Source: Anniella stebbinsi (lineage: Eukaryota; Chordata; Lepidosauria; Squamata; Anniellidae). Taken from it: 64,000 nucleotides of DNA. The stretch covers positions 161,039,814-161,103,813 of the forward strand of contig JARDYH010000005.1 of assembly GCA_029215795.1 (NCBI GenBank), given 5' to 3'. Shown piece by piece: positions 20,859-31,305 of this stretch (within the stretch, counting starts at the first letter, position 1; each line of letters opens with the position of its first letter). The translations under genes were made by a program, and so were the position numbers. The notes below the pieces were generated by a model, which was given only the letters and a program-made list of their open reading frames with translations, made no database searches and was not told the DNA's origin.

Positions 20859-21819
20859 AGACTGCTACATAATGCTTATAGCAAGGGCCCTCAGATGCTT
20901 TACCATCAGCCCCCCACCCTTTTGAGAGTGTTAAAAATGACTGAGGCCCACAAGTCATAAAATGGCGGTAGATGGGGGCGGAGTTTGGTGTTATCAGCCA
21001 GCAATTACTGATATATTTTTCTATTGAGACCGAATCCAGCTTTGGAAATGGATAAATACTTTGACACAGTGATTTCTTTGTAGCAAGGAGTTCCATAATT
21101 CAGTTTTCCTCAGGGTAAAGTACAGACATTGGCTCTGAAGCTATTATGACTCATCCTCCCTATTTCAGGCAGAATTTGGTGATCCAGAGGCTCTAGGTCA
21201 GAGGTCAGGAACCTCAGACTGGTGGGCCAAATTTGGGCCTCCTGGTATCCCAGTCTGGCATTCCAGGGTTTCCCAGAGGCCATACCCTTTCCCCCAACCA
21301 TTTGCTTTCCTGGCATTTGTGCATTACCCTCCCCCTCCATGCCCCATTCTAAAAATTTGAAAAGCCTCTCCTAAACTTAGTTACTGGCAGTAAGAGCTTT
21401 AAGCTAAAATATGCTGGGGTTTGTGGCATATTGATAGGTTTGGCCTTAGCTCTTTTGCCTGTGGCCCTACCTGCCACTGGAACACTTCTTCAAAATTGAA
21501 TTTGGGGCACTACTGAAAGAGGTTCCCACCACTGCTCTAAGTGGAGGACTTTTGATTTCAAATTGTTTACCTTCTTCCCAGCCCTCACATGCCTCTTGAA
21601 ATATGCTTACTCATTTCCTGTCATCTCCTCTCCCCATCTCTTTTCACATTTAACCTAACCCTCCACACTGCCAGTTTCTTTTATCCCACTATTCTGGATA
21701 TACTGGGTGAGCTGCAGCAGCCCTGAGGCCCACCTGAACGTGGGTTGAGACCCACTGGTGGTCCCCAGCTAGGTTGAGAAATTCTGGCATACAGCATGAA
21801 AGTATAGCACCTTGGGCTT
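20859..21819. other. Unassigned sequence upstream of locus 2
   Basis: No ISRE-like word and no recognised repeat. If locus 2 has a promoter it should lie here or beyond, but I cannot point to it. Confidence 0.35.
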
Positions 21820-22250
21820 AGAAAGGTCAATTTGCCCTGTTGAAGGGACTAAAGAGATAAGGGCTATTGAAAAACAAAAGCATGCTTTGGTATTGTGACA
21901 GTGAGCAGGCACATGTCTCAAACTTCTTGGTTCCCTCTTCGCCCCCTCCCTCCCTCCCCCTCCCGCCACTTGTAATCAGGGTTGATAAAAATCAATGGCT
22001 TCCTCCCAAAAAAATTAAAAAAACCTAACCCTAAATCAGATTTCAAAATTGTCTTAAAACAATTAGTAAAAAAACCCTGCCCAGCTCAAAGATGTCATCA
22101 TCAATATTGATTATACAACTTCTAATTATATTCTACGTATATGTTAACAGAAATTTATGGAGATGAAAGATAACCTGATCAGTCCTATTCTGCACTAAAG
22201 GTGGTGTGCAGAAATGTATGCATGCTCTCTCTCCCTCACCCTCTCTCTTG
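21820..22250. repeat. Duplicated block, partner at 10135-10330
   Basis: Carries the same sequence on both sides of the hAT-type end at 21977. About 200 bp of transposon-derived DNA follows before the shared 'ggtggtgtgcagaaatgtatgc' resumes near 22200. Confidence 0.7.
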
Positions 22251-22369
22251 GGTCCCCTCTACAAGGATTCGCTGTTGCGCCCGGTTAGGCGATTATGCGC
22301 ACTATCGCTGAAGTGCATTTACGCCTAATACCTCTGCACGAGAGGCGGCGGCAAAAGGCGCTTCCCTCC

Positions 22370-22660
22370 CCTCCCCTTCCCTCTGGCTGGCTGGCAGGCT
22401 GTGGGCAGCAGGCGAGCGCTCCTCCTCCTCGCCTTCCTTTACCCCCTCTTCTTCCTCCTCCTCCTCCCGCCGGGCCCCCCCCCCGCGGGCGGGCAGGCTC
22501 TCTTTCCTCCTTCGCCGCAGCCAGGCAGCCCCCTCCTCATGCTGCTCCGGCGAGCAGAAGGGACAGCCGGCGGGCGGAGGGTAGTCGCCCACCTTCCCCA
22601 GCTTCAGTTCGGCAGCTCGAGCCCGCCGCGACTTTTGACAGCGGTGGCGGTGGCAGCAGT
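22370..22660. other. GC-rich insert inside the MITE
   Basis: About 290 bp of strongly GC- and CpG-rich sequence with CTC/CCG runs, unlike the rest of the window and absent from the other four copies of this MITE. It replaces the usual centre of the element. It looks like a fragment of a vertebrate CpG-island promoter or 5' untranslated region picked up by the transposon. The overlapping open frames on both strands (A/P/R-rich and E/R-rich) are compositional artefacts. Confidence 0.5.
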
Positions 22661-22879
22661 CAAAATGTGCTTTAATGGACGGAGCAAAAAAAACTCGCTA
22701 TTTAACGCGCATTCAATAACATAACATAACATAACAATTTATTTCTTACCCGCCTCTCCGTCTGGATCGAGGCGGGGAACAACAACATGATAAAATACAT
22801 AAAACTGATTAAAACATTACACATATGATTAAAACTGCATAAAAATCTTAAAACATCCTAAAAACATCCTTAAAACATT

Positions 22880-24187
22880 CTAAAATTCCACTGGATATGC
22901 CTGCCGGAAGAGAACAGTCTTTATGGCTTTCTTAAATTCTAAAAGACTGTTAAGTTGACGAGTCTCCTCCGGCAGGTCATTCCACAGTCTGGGAGCGGCA
23001 GAAGAGAAGGTCCTCTGGGTAACGGTTGTCAGCCTAGTCTTGGCCGACCGCAGTAAGTTCTTCCCAGAGGACCTGAGCGTGCGGGGCGGATTGTACAGGA
23101 GAAGGCGATCCCGCAGGTAACCTGAACCCAAACCATGTAGGGCTTTAAAGGTAATAACCAACACTTTATACTTCGCCCGGAAACTAATTGGCAGCCAGTG
23201 GAGCGATTTTAAAGCTGGCGTAATATGGTCACCCCTAGATGTACCGGTGACCAACCTGGCTGCCATATTTTGAACTAGTTGAAGTTTCCGGACTAGGCAT
23301 AGAGGTAGCGCTATGTACAGCGCATTGCAGAAGTCGAGCTTCGAAGTTACCAGCGCGTGCACCACCACCTTTAGGTCTTCCAACTCTAGGAAGGGGCGCT
23401 GCTGGCGTATCAGCCGAAGCTGATAGTAGGCACTCCTGGCCATCGCATCTATCTGGGCTGTCATTTGGAGCGACGGATCCAGGAGCACCCCCAAGCTGCG
23501 AACACAGTCTTTCAGGGGGAGTGTAACCCCATCCAGAACCGGTTGACACACCTCCAAACCCAGATTGCGGCCTTTGACAGCAAGCACCTCCGTCTTGTCT
23601 GGATTCAGCTTCAGTTTGTTTTTCCTCATCCAACCCATTACCGCCTCCCAGCATTCATTCAGAGGAGACACACTATCCTTAGCTGTCGCTGTTATCGAAG
23701 GCATAGAGAAATATATTTGGGTGTCATCAGCATACTGATAGCACCCCGCCCCATGCCTCCGGATGATCTCTCCCAACGGTTTCATATAAATGTTAAACAG
23801 CATTGGGGAAAGGATGGCACCTTGCGGTACGCCACACAGCAGCTCCTTCTTTGCAGAGCAGCTATCCCCAACCATCACCATCTGGAACCTGCCCGAGAGG
23901 TAGGACCGGAACCACTGAAGCACAGTGCCCCCGATTCCCAATCCCCTCAGGCGTTCCAGAAGGATACCATGGTCGATGGTATCGAAAGCCGCTGAGAGGT
24001 CCAGAAGTACCAACAGGGACACACTCCCCCTGTCACTACTAAGGCGTAGATCATCCACTAAGGCGACCATAGCAGTCTCAACTTCGTATCCCGCCCTGAA
24101 GCCAGTTTGAAATGGGTCTAGAAAATAAGTGTCATCCAAGACTACTTGGAGTTGAAAGGCAACCACCCTCTTGATCACCTTGCCCAA
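22880..24187 (-). CDS. LINE ORF2 reverse transcriptase, C-terminal two thirds
   Basis: 435 residues, uninterrupted. It begins in the reverse transcriptase palm: the block TGFRAGYEVETAMVALVDDL (about residues 28-47), LLDLSAAFDTIDH (62-74), a GVPQGAILSPMLFN block (119-132) and the catalytic YADD motif (about residues 151-154, in QYADDTQIYF), followed by the GW..KNKLKLNPDKTEVL thumb region. After this come HITPALKSLHWLPI, LVITFKALHGL and F-SSAAPRLWNDLP, typical of the L2/CR1 group C-terminus. The long intact frame shows a fairly recent insertion, but the element is truncated and joined to its upstream part only through a frameshift, so it cannot move on its own. Confidence 0.85.
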   Translation of the reverse strand: MGKVIKRVVAFQLQVVLDDTYFLDPFQTGFRAGYEVETAMVALVDDLRLSSDRGSVSLLVLLDLSAAFDTIDHGILLERLRGLGIGGTVLQWFRSYLSGRFQMVMVGDSCSAKKELLCGVPQGAILSPMLFNIYMKPLGEIIRRHGAGCYQYADDTQIYFSMPSITATAKDSVSPLNECWEAVMGWMRKNKLKLNPDKTEVLAVKGRNLGLEVCQPVLDGVTLPLKDCVRSLGVLLDPSLQMTAQIDAMARSAYYQLRLIRQQRPFLELEDLKVVVHALVTSKLDFCNALYIALPLCLVRKLQLVQNMAARLVTGTSRGDHITPALKSLHWLPISFRAKYKVLVITFKALHGLGSGYLRDRLLLYNPPRTLRSSGKNLLRSAKTRLTTVTQRTFSSAAPRLWNDLPEETRQLNSLLEFKKAIKTVLFRQAYPVEF

Positions 24188-24218
24188 GAATGGAAGGTTT
24201 GATACCGGTCTGTAGTTA

Positions 24219-24776
24219 TTAAAGTCCAGGGGATCCAGGGAGGGCTTCTTTTAAACATGATGGGAAAGTCCCCTCCCTGAGAGATGCATTAATAATATAT
24301 TGTAATTGCGATCTAACCGCATCTCCTCCCTGGACGACCAGCCATGAAGGACAGGGATCGAGAGGGCAAGTCGTCGTCCTCACTCGTCCAAGCAGCTTGT
24401 CCACGTCCTCGGTACTCACCAACTGAAACTGATCCAGTGTAATTCTACTCGCGGAGTCGCTGGACACCCCATCGTCAGCCTCTGCTATAACGACGACATC
24501 TAAGTCGGCTCTTATCTGAGAGATTTTATCTGTGAAATGATCGTTAAAGGCATCATAGCGAACCGCCGGAGGCTCTAAAATCGGATTCAGGGGGGAAGGT
24601 GCCCAAGTTAGACCCCTCACCACCCTGAACAGTTCCGCTGGACGCGAATTCGCAGACGCAATGCGTGCAGAAAAGAAAGCTTTCTTCGCTGCACGTATTG
24701 CCACCCCATAGGAACGAAGATGTTCTCTATGCCGTGTCTTGTCGGATAGAAGTCGAGTTTTCTGCCATCGGCGCAA
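24219..24776 (-). pseudogene. LINE ORF2 part upstream of the reverse transcriptase core
   Basis: 185-residue frame continuing the LINE 5' of 22880-24187, offset by a frameshift and stop around 24190-24230. It includes the spacer between endonuclease and reverse transcriptase and an N-terminal RT stretch (SQLQYIINASLREGTFPSCL). The endonuclease domain is absent, so truncation lies within ORF2. Confidence 0.7.
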
Positions 24777-24889
24777 TCTCGGGGAGATAACGCGCCTCTA
24801 CGCCCCATTTGCGCTCCGCTGGTGAAGAGGTAAATTTTTTAATGAGACTTCAAAGAGCATTAAACCTCTCTTGTAGAGGCAGCCTCTCT

Positions 24890-25638
24890 CTCTCTGGTTG
24901 TTACCTGTGCCTTGCCTCACTCTAAGTGTAAGGATAGAAAATGTCAATGAGCAGAGAATTTGGGGAGATGGAGTAGATCTGAACAAGGAGGAGGAGTCTA
25001 GATATATATGCAAGAGATAGCGGAGGGGGATAGAAAATGAAACTAAAAGTAAACAGAATATATTCATGCAGTCCTGTTTAGGAAACTTCTGCTGCCAAAA
25101 AAGAGGCCCCATTTAGGAATATTTTGTTTCTGTTTCTGCTGAGTTTGAAATTGACATTTTATTTTTTAAAGAACTTTGCGTAGATCTAAAAACTGAAATA
25201 GTTAACCATTCAAAAATCCCTGTGTGTATTTTGTTAATGTCATTGTTTGTTGAAGACTAACCAGAAGAATATTTTTTCTTATGAATTTTAACAAAATAAA
25301 AACCATAGAAGTAGATAAAAAGGAATTTATTTTTTTAAAAAAGCTTGTTTGGTGGTGTTGATTCTGGAACATCAGGAAAAAAGTCATAATTAATTAAATA
25401 GTTGGAAGGGGGCTCATCTTCTGAATGACTTCACAAGTTCATTTTGCTTTAGTACTAAAATTACCTAATTATCATCCTATTTTTTTGATGGAAATTAATC
25501 TGAAAACAATTCAGGATAATTGCTTAGTGTGTACCTAACTTCTAATGAAACCTACACCTCTGAATATATATTAAGGTTCTATTAAACAATAGTGTACTTC
25601 TACTAAAAATGATGATTAAATAGAATCTTCCCCACTAG
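24890..25638. other. AT-rich sequence, part of the CAGGG hAT element
   Basis: Lies between the MITE end and the hAT terminus. Subterminal GATTTAAA-type words appear near 25640. No coding signal. Confidence 0.4.
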
Positions 25639-25757
25639 TGATTTAAACCGATTAAATTCATTAAAATTGAGCCCTTCAGAGAAGCGATTTAAACCATGAT
25701 TTAAATGAAATAGACCCTGCTTGCAATAGGCTAAGTTGAGAGGCTTCCAATCTTGCT
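25639..25757. repeat. Direct repeat flanking an L1 insertion, left copy
   Basis: About 119 bp, matched with scattered differences by 28699-28806. Shared words are 'tcattaaaatt', 'ccttcagagaagc', 'catgatttaaatgaaat', 'ccctgcttgcaa' and 'gagaggcttccaat'. It probably arose as an unusually long target-site duplication of the L1. Confidence 0.7.
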
Positions 25758-28698
25758 AGCAGAACCGGTAAAGAAAATATTTGGTCTGATGAAGATGTGT
25801 ACCAAAAAATAAAGCATCAATGGTAATAATGACCTTAGACCTATATAAGGCATTTGATACGGTAAACCCAAAATTTATAACTAAGCTATCAACAATATAT
25901 AATTTGGGGAGTAAATTTAAACATGTAATAGAGGCATTATATGTACAAACTACAGCCAGAATAAGGTATAATGGACTAGAAACAGGGGAAATAAAAACAA
26001 ATTCCGGAACTAGGCAGGGATGTCCACTATCACCACTGTTGTTTATGATGGTGATAGAATTCCTGGCTGATAGAATCAGTGAAGGAAAAAATTAATGATG
26101 ATAACTGGGGGAGGATATGGAATGTTAGAATGTTAAAGCTGTTGTCGATTAGAATTAAGGAGAATTACTATAAGACAACGTGGAGATGGTATCTAACACC
26201 TGTAAGATTTCACCAGATTGATAAAAAAGTGTCTAAGAATTGTTGGAGGGGGTGTCAGGAGGTTGGAACCTATTTTCATATGTGGTGGAGCTGTGAACAT
26301 GTACAAAAATTTTGGGAAAGGGTGTTTAAAGAAATAAATGAAATAATTGGAAGTAAATTGGAATTAAACCCAAAGTTAGCTCTACTAGCAATATGGGACA
26401 GAGAGAATGAGAAAATAACTAATAGAGAATTGGTAAACAACCTCCTGGCACCTGTTAGAATAATGATTGCTAAAAATTGGAAAGGACAAGGAAGCTACAC
26501 AATAGAAGAATGGTATAAAGAAATATGGGATATGGCTTTGAATGATATGCTGACTTGTAAAATGAAAATAAAGAGGGGAATGTCCAGTAAGAGTGATTTT
26601 GGAGAAATATGGAGTCCCTTTTTCAACAAGTAGCAGAGCTTAAAGTAAACGAAAAAAATCGGGATTGATGTGTTTACATATAGGGCCTCAGGAACAAGTA
26701 GAAATATCTAAAATTACAGGTATCCCTATAGTTGCGAAGGCATTTAGATATTTTCGAATACAGGTCCCTAAAAAACAGGAAAATATACTGAAACTTAACT
26801 ATGGAAAATTGTGGAAAGAAATAAAAAATGGCATAAGCAGATGGGAGAAAAAGTATCTATCTCTTTCAGACCGGATAATGATCATAAAGATGATGATGAT
26901 ACCAAAATTTACTTACTTATTTAATGTATTACTGGAATAAATCCCAATTAATAGATTCAGGACATGGCAAAATAGGTTAGAAAAAATTATATTTAAGAGT
27001 AAAAGACCATGAATGGCGAAAGCATTCAGATATAGGTTTACACAAGAAGGAGGATGGAGCGTACCACATTTAAGAACATATTATGAAGCACATCAGTTAA
27101 GACGCTTATTGGCAATAACAAAGGAAGAGGGAAATTTGCAATGGGTAGAAATAGAGAGGGAACTGATGGGATTTAAAAAAGAAGCAGAAACACAGGGTAT
27201 GTATCACAGTAAAAATATATATAAAAAAACAAATGGAACATAAACAAAACTCAATAAAATGTATGATGAAAGTATTGTATTACAAAAAAGAAAAAAATAG
27301 TGCCATGTATATCACCATTAACACCAATCTGGATGCACCCAGAATTTGATATTCAAAAGAAAGTAATAACTAAAAGTAAATTAAAAGGAACAGGACTGAT
27401 ACAAATAAGATTTTTTATGAGCAAAATCATCCAATAACACAAGCAATATGGAACAAGCAAACACAAAATATGAAGATACCATGGATAGCATAGATGCAGA
27501 TTAGTAAATTTATAAGAGAAAAGCAAAGTACAAGGGAACTAACAGAATGGGAAAAAAATTGCAGACAAATAGAAAACTGGGGATAACGGTACGATAACAC
27601 AAATCTATAAAATTTTAATAAGGTACGAGATTAGTGGAAAGTGGACAGTAAGGCAAATATGGGAAGGAGATTTGGAAGAAGGAATTGAAGACAAAGAGCG
27701 GGAAGGTATTTTTGAGAAATTTCCCTTCCAAACAACATCTGTAAAAATTAAGGAAGGGCCCCTAAAATTAGTACAAAAATAGTACCTTACACCGGTGAAG
27801 TTGGTAAAAATTAATAGGGATTTGACGTCAAAGTGTTGGAGACGATGTAAAGAAAAAGGAACCCAAATGCATATGTGGTGGTAATGCAGAAGTGTTAGGA
27901 AATTTAGAATGTCAGAGTTGGCTCTGCTGAATATGCATATTAAAGAAAATGAAGGGATAAAAGAAAAAAAATATTAATTGGGTTCATGCTGACAGCACTG
28001 AAAGAACTGATAGCTTACAAATGGAAGACAGCCAGGAGGCTGACCGTTAATTAACATGTGGGAAAGCAATTTGTGGAATATTGCAATAAATGAAAGACTG
28101 ATGCAGAAATTAAGAGTCTATAGGGGGGAAAAAAGAGATACTTTTAGAACAGATTGGCAAGCGTTTATAGACTATGGCCTCCTCCACACGGGGCGTTTAA
28201 TGAGCCTTGAAGGCTCATTATAAATTTTACCTACACACCAGCGGAGCGCAAAACGGGCGTACAGGCGCGTTATCTCCCCGATAATGCGCATTTTCGAACG
28301 CGCGTTAAATAGCGACTTTTATTTTGCTCCGGCCGTTAAAGCGCATTTTCGCTGTGTGAACAAGCGATTATGCGCATTAACTACCTGGAAAGCGCTTTTT
28401 GGGCATCTTTTAATGCGCTTCGCCGCTTCTCGCCGCCTCCCGTGCAGAGGGATTGTGAGTAAATGCGCCTCCGCGATAATGCGCATAATCGCGGAACCAG
28501 GCGCAAAGGCGCATTCTTGTGGAGGGGGCCTATATGGAAAAAAACCAAACAAAAAATCTATGTCAGAAGCATATAGAAAACTATGGGAGAAAAACAAAGC
28601 CAAGGAGGGAGGGGGGAAGATTAGAGATGTAAATAAATAAGAGATTGTTGTATGAAAATGAAATAAAGATTATATTACAATTTTTTAAAAAAACAAAC
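25758..28698 (+). mobile_element. L1 LINE, degenerate
   Basis: Broken L1 ORF2. 25820-26095 encodes reverse transcriptase pieces (TLDLYKAFDTV, SGTRQGCPLSPLLF). 26079-26633 encodes the C-terminal region (RWYLTPVRFHQIDKK, CWRGC...VGTYFHMWWSCEHV) out of normal order. 26665-27243 holds further shifted pieces, followed by a second, more decayed C-terminal region. The order suggests rearrangement or two overlapping copies. It ends in an A-rich tail near 28690 and is interrupted by a MITE at 28176-28530. Confidence 0.75.
28176..28530. mobile_element. CTCTACAAG-family hAT-type MITE inside the L1
   Basis: Ends GGCCTCCTCCACACGG and CTTGTGGAGGGGGCC; the interior matches the other copies. A clear 8-bp target duplication is not visible. 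Confidence 0.8.
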
Positions 28699-28806
28699 TG
28701 ATTTAAATCATTAAAATTCAGTCCTTCAGAGAAGCAACTTAAACATGATTTAAATGAAATCAACCCTGCTTGCAAAAGGCTAAGATGAGAGGCTTCCAAT
28801 TTTGCT
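28699..28806. repeat. Direct repeat flanking an L1 insertion, right copy
   Basis: Counterpart of 25639-25757; it restores the CAGGG-element end (ATCAACCCTG) that stands upstream of the L1. Confidence 0.7.
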
Positions 28807-29392
28807 TTGTGATCCTGATTCATGTGCAAACTATGGTTTGTGTAAACCAAGATCAGAAGCTTCTAATATCCTATATTTGAGACCTATTTGGGTACATACA
28901 GAAGTTATGATTTGGAATCTGATCCTCCATGTGCTCAGTTTTGTAGACCACCATAAAAAAAAAACCACTTCCATGCCTATAGAAAACTAGCAGATCAGGG
29001 AAAAATAGGTTTCCCATTACTCTTGAAATGCTACTTGTCTATGACCTGGGAAATTTGCACATTAGGGAGCTGGGGTTTATTGGGGAAGAGTATATTTCTT
29101 CTACTCTGTTCATTGGGTCCAGCCTCTCTGGTGCTTCTCATGAATTCCAGTTTAACTTGGAGAATTTTTAAAATTATTTCTTGATTTGGATCATGCACTG
29201 TTTGCTGCAGCTCCAAATTTCTTAAGTTGGTTTCTCCCTCTTTTTCTCCTCTGTTACCAAAATGCAGATGTGCATTGCAGGGTTGGTGTCAGGACACGGT
29301 ACCAGCACCCCAGCAAATCCAGTCACTGATGCATTTATGAGTCACACAGCCAGTTTACCAGGAACAGGAACTGCCACAGGTAGAAATGCACC
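28807..29392. other. No gene or repeat recognised
   Basis: Short chance frames only. Confidence 0.35.
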
Positions 29393-29515
29393 CAAGGAAG
29401 AGCCCTGCTGGATCAGACCAATGGCCCCTCTCTACTCCGGCATCCTGCTTTCTCCAGCAGCCAACCAAATGCGTTGAGGGAACCCACAAGCAGTCTGAGA
29501 AGTCCATAACCCTCT
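29393..29515 (-). mobile_element. CR1-type LINE scrap
   Basis: 'gagccctgctggatcagacc' and 'agcagccaaccaaatgc' match the reverse complement of the CR1 copy at 38700-39245. Confidence 0.6.
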
Positions 29516-30059
29516 CCTGTTTTGATCCCCAGCAAATGTTATACTGCCTGTGAGGCTTTTAATGTGTAATATAATGGACCTGCCTCTTACACACATTTGT
29601 TTGGAGGTTCCAGACATCATCAGCACCACCCACTTGTAATTGTGTCATGTTTTCCTACTAACCCTTCCTTCTTTCTTTTTTTCTACTGCAGGAAATCTGT
29701 GATGGAGGGAAAATGCAGAACAGCACAGTGTGAGGAGTGGTCCCCGAGGAAGGGGATACACCTCTTTTATTGCATGCCCTGCACTTCTGGTTGCACAGCC
29801 ATTTCATGCAAGGCAGGGGGAGCAAAGGGGGGGAGGATGTTGGAAAGAGCCACTTGGGCTCCTTCTCTTACTGTGAAAAGAAGTGCAGGAGGAAGTAGAG
29901 GCTGTGTCTAGAGGGGACTCACAAAATCTTGTCCAAGTTGCCTTTGCATACATGTGTAGGGTAACCCTATGAAAAGCAGGACAGGGCTCTTGTATCTGTA
30001 TTAGAAAAGAGAATTTCAGCACGGCAACGTTGGCCTGAAAAGAGCTGCTGCAAAATTTA
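29516..30059. other. Unassigned sequence with one acceptor-like site
   Basis: A good splice-acceptor-like tract (TTTCTTTTTTTCTACTGCAG) ends near 29691, followed by a short frame E-I-C-D-G-G-K-M-Q-N-S-T-V and stop. I see no partner exon. The rest is unassigned. Confidence 0.3.
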
Positions 30060-30286
30060 TTTGTTGCATTTATATCCCGCCTTTTTTCCTCCATAAGGAA
30101 CCCTAGGTGGCATACATAATCCTCCTCTCCATGGTATCCTCACAAAAACAACCCTGTGAGGTAGGTCAGGCTGAGTGTCTGTGACTGGCCCAAGGTCACT
30201 CAGTGAGCTTCCATGTTCCAGTGGGGACTAGAACCTCGATCCTCTTGACTCCCAGTCCAACACTCTAACCACTACACCACCCTGAA
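30060..30286 (-). mobile_element. tRNA-derived SINE, nearly complete
   Basis: Read on the reverse strand: head 'ggtgtagtggttagagtgtt' (box A region), 'aggttctagtccccac' (box B), a 'ggtcacagacactcagcctg' middle and a LINE-like tail 'aaggcgggatataaatgcaa'. This is a SINE, not a tRNA gene. Confidence 0.75.
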
Positions 30287-30536
30287 GCTCTGCCCATCAC
30301 CTCTTGTCTCTCTCTCCAACTGTTTCTCTCTTCCTCTAAAACAGCCCTCCCCGATCTGATGTCCTCTGGATTTGGTGGACTACACTTCCCATCATCCGCT
30401 GCCTAACATGGCTCTTCCTCTTCTTCCTCTTTTTCTCATAGCCGTGGCCAAAGCAGCTGGCACAGTACAAGAAATTCTTTTCATTGTACCTTACTCTCTG
30501 CTCTGCGGAGGAAGCTGCTTAGGGTCCCAATCTAGT
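30120..30536 (-). repeat. Duplicate of promoter part A (10.35-10.74 kb)
   Basis: Includes 'ctcatagccgtggccaaagc' and 'gaagctgcttagggtcccaa' in the same orientation as at 10.63-10.73 kb. It is cut off by foldback-element DNA at 30547. Confidence 0.8.
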
Positions 30537-30546
30537 ATGTGGAAGT

Positions 30547-30916
30547 GGGACGTACTAAAACAAAGGACAGTACTTGCCCATAGAGAAACCATACCTGCCC
30601 ATAGAGAAACCATACTTGCCCATAGGGATCCATTGCATAGCACTTCCCCATAGGGATTCATTGCATAGCACTTGCCCATAGGGATTCATTGCATTGCACT
30701 TTCCCATAGAGAAACCATACTTGCCCATAGGGATTCATTGCATAGCACTTGCCCATAGGGATTCATTGGACAGTACTTGCCCATAGAGAAACCATACTTG
30801 CCCATAGGGATTCATTGCATAGCACTTGCCCATAGGGATTCATTGGACAGTACTTGCCCATAGGGATTCATTGGACAGTACTTGCCCATAGGGATTCATT
30901 GCATAGCACTTTCCCT
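30547..30916. repeat. Foldback-element arm made of short tandem repeats
   Basis: Starts GGGACGTACTAAAAC, the same terminus as 31306, after TGTGGAAGT (30538-30546). The rest is a tandem array of ~28-bp and ~21-bp subunits, each with CCCATAG (for example 'cccatagggattcattgcat'). The far end joins the promoter palindrome directly at 'ctataggagctatcc' without a terminus, so this is a partial element left by recombination. Confidence 0.75.
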
Positions 30917-31305
30917 ATAGGAGCTATCCAAGGCGTTGAACGTGTTTTGGAGATAGGGATCAACACCTTGGATTGCTCCTTTAGAATTCTGGCTGATTCT
31001 GACTGAAACTCAGAATGGATTCATGGTCCCACCAAAATCGGAGCCACCAGCTTCCACTGTAATGGCCTCCGAGATACATGATACCTTGCTAAGTGCGTCT
31101 TTTTCTCTTCTGGCTCGGCCCTCACACTCCTGTCAGCCAGACGAAAATCCATTCCCAGATTTTGAAGCATCCCAGAAACGAGCGACCTTGAGGGGAAATC
31201 GAAACTAGCTCAGATTATACCGAGGGAAGCCGGAGAGGCGGAGATAAAGCGGTGGGAAAAGGGGACCGCGTAGAAGCTTTTTCCTAGACAGATTTGACTT
31301 CCACA
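30917..31305 (+). repeat. Inverted duplicate of promoter part B (10.74-11.10 kb)
   Basis: Matches the reverse complement of 10.74-11.10 kb, from half of the palindrome ('ccaccaaaatcggagccacc') through the ISRE to 'gtagaagctttttcc'. It is bounded on both sides by foldback-element DNA. Confidence 0.85.
31195..31206 (+). promoter_or_regulatory. ISRE in the inverted promoter duplicate
   Basis: GAAATCGAAACT, identical to the locus-1 ISRE including flanks (GGG before, AGCTC after). The segment is inverted relative to its own part A, so any start site it drove would now face foldback-element DNA to the right. It is probably a disconnected promoter; the broken locus 3 at 39.45 kb lies on the + strand, 8 kb downstream. 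Confidence 0.55.

Larger units (their letters stand above)
22716..24787 (-). mobile_element. L2/CR1-group LINE, 5'-truncated, about 2.07 kb
   Basis: Reverse-strand element whose 3' end is followed by (GTTAT)n at 22716-22735. It carries the 3' two thirds of ORF2 in two frames (see 22880-24187 and 24219-24776). Shorter copies of the 3' end lie at 3958, 13905 and 32045. It is inserted in the MITE at 'gcgcattcaata'. Confidence 0.85.
22250..24883. mobile_element. CTCTACAAG-family MITE split by a LINE and carrying a foreign GC-rich segment
   Basis: The left end GGGTCCCCTCTACAAGGATT lies near 22250 and the right end CTTGTAGAGGCAGCC near 24869-24883. The flanks are CTCTCTCT on both sides, compatible with an 8-bp duplication but low-complexity. 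The LINE at 22716-24787 was inserted after the MITE arrived. Confidence 0.75.
21977..25719. mobile_element. hAT-type element, CAGGGTTGAT family, with nested insertions
   Basis: Starts CAGGGTTGAT and ends ATAGACCCTG, flanked by the near-identical 8-bp CTTGTAAT (21969-21976) and CTTGCAAT (25720-25727). The subterminal regions are rich in GATTTAAAT-type words. The element's own DNA is only about 1.1 kb; the rest is the MITE 22250-24883, which in turn holds a LINE. No transposase coding is visible. Confidence 0.65.

Noticed and set aside
22295..22724. Three long frames (A/P/R-rich, L-rich and E-rich) in the GC-rich insert
   Set aside because: All frames are open because stop codons are rare in GC-rich DNA; the segment lies inside a MITE.
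23235..24110. Plus-strand and second reverse-strand frames across the LINE
   Set aside because: Shadows of the LINE ORF2 in other frames.
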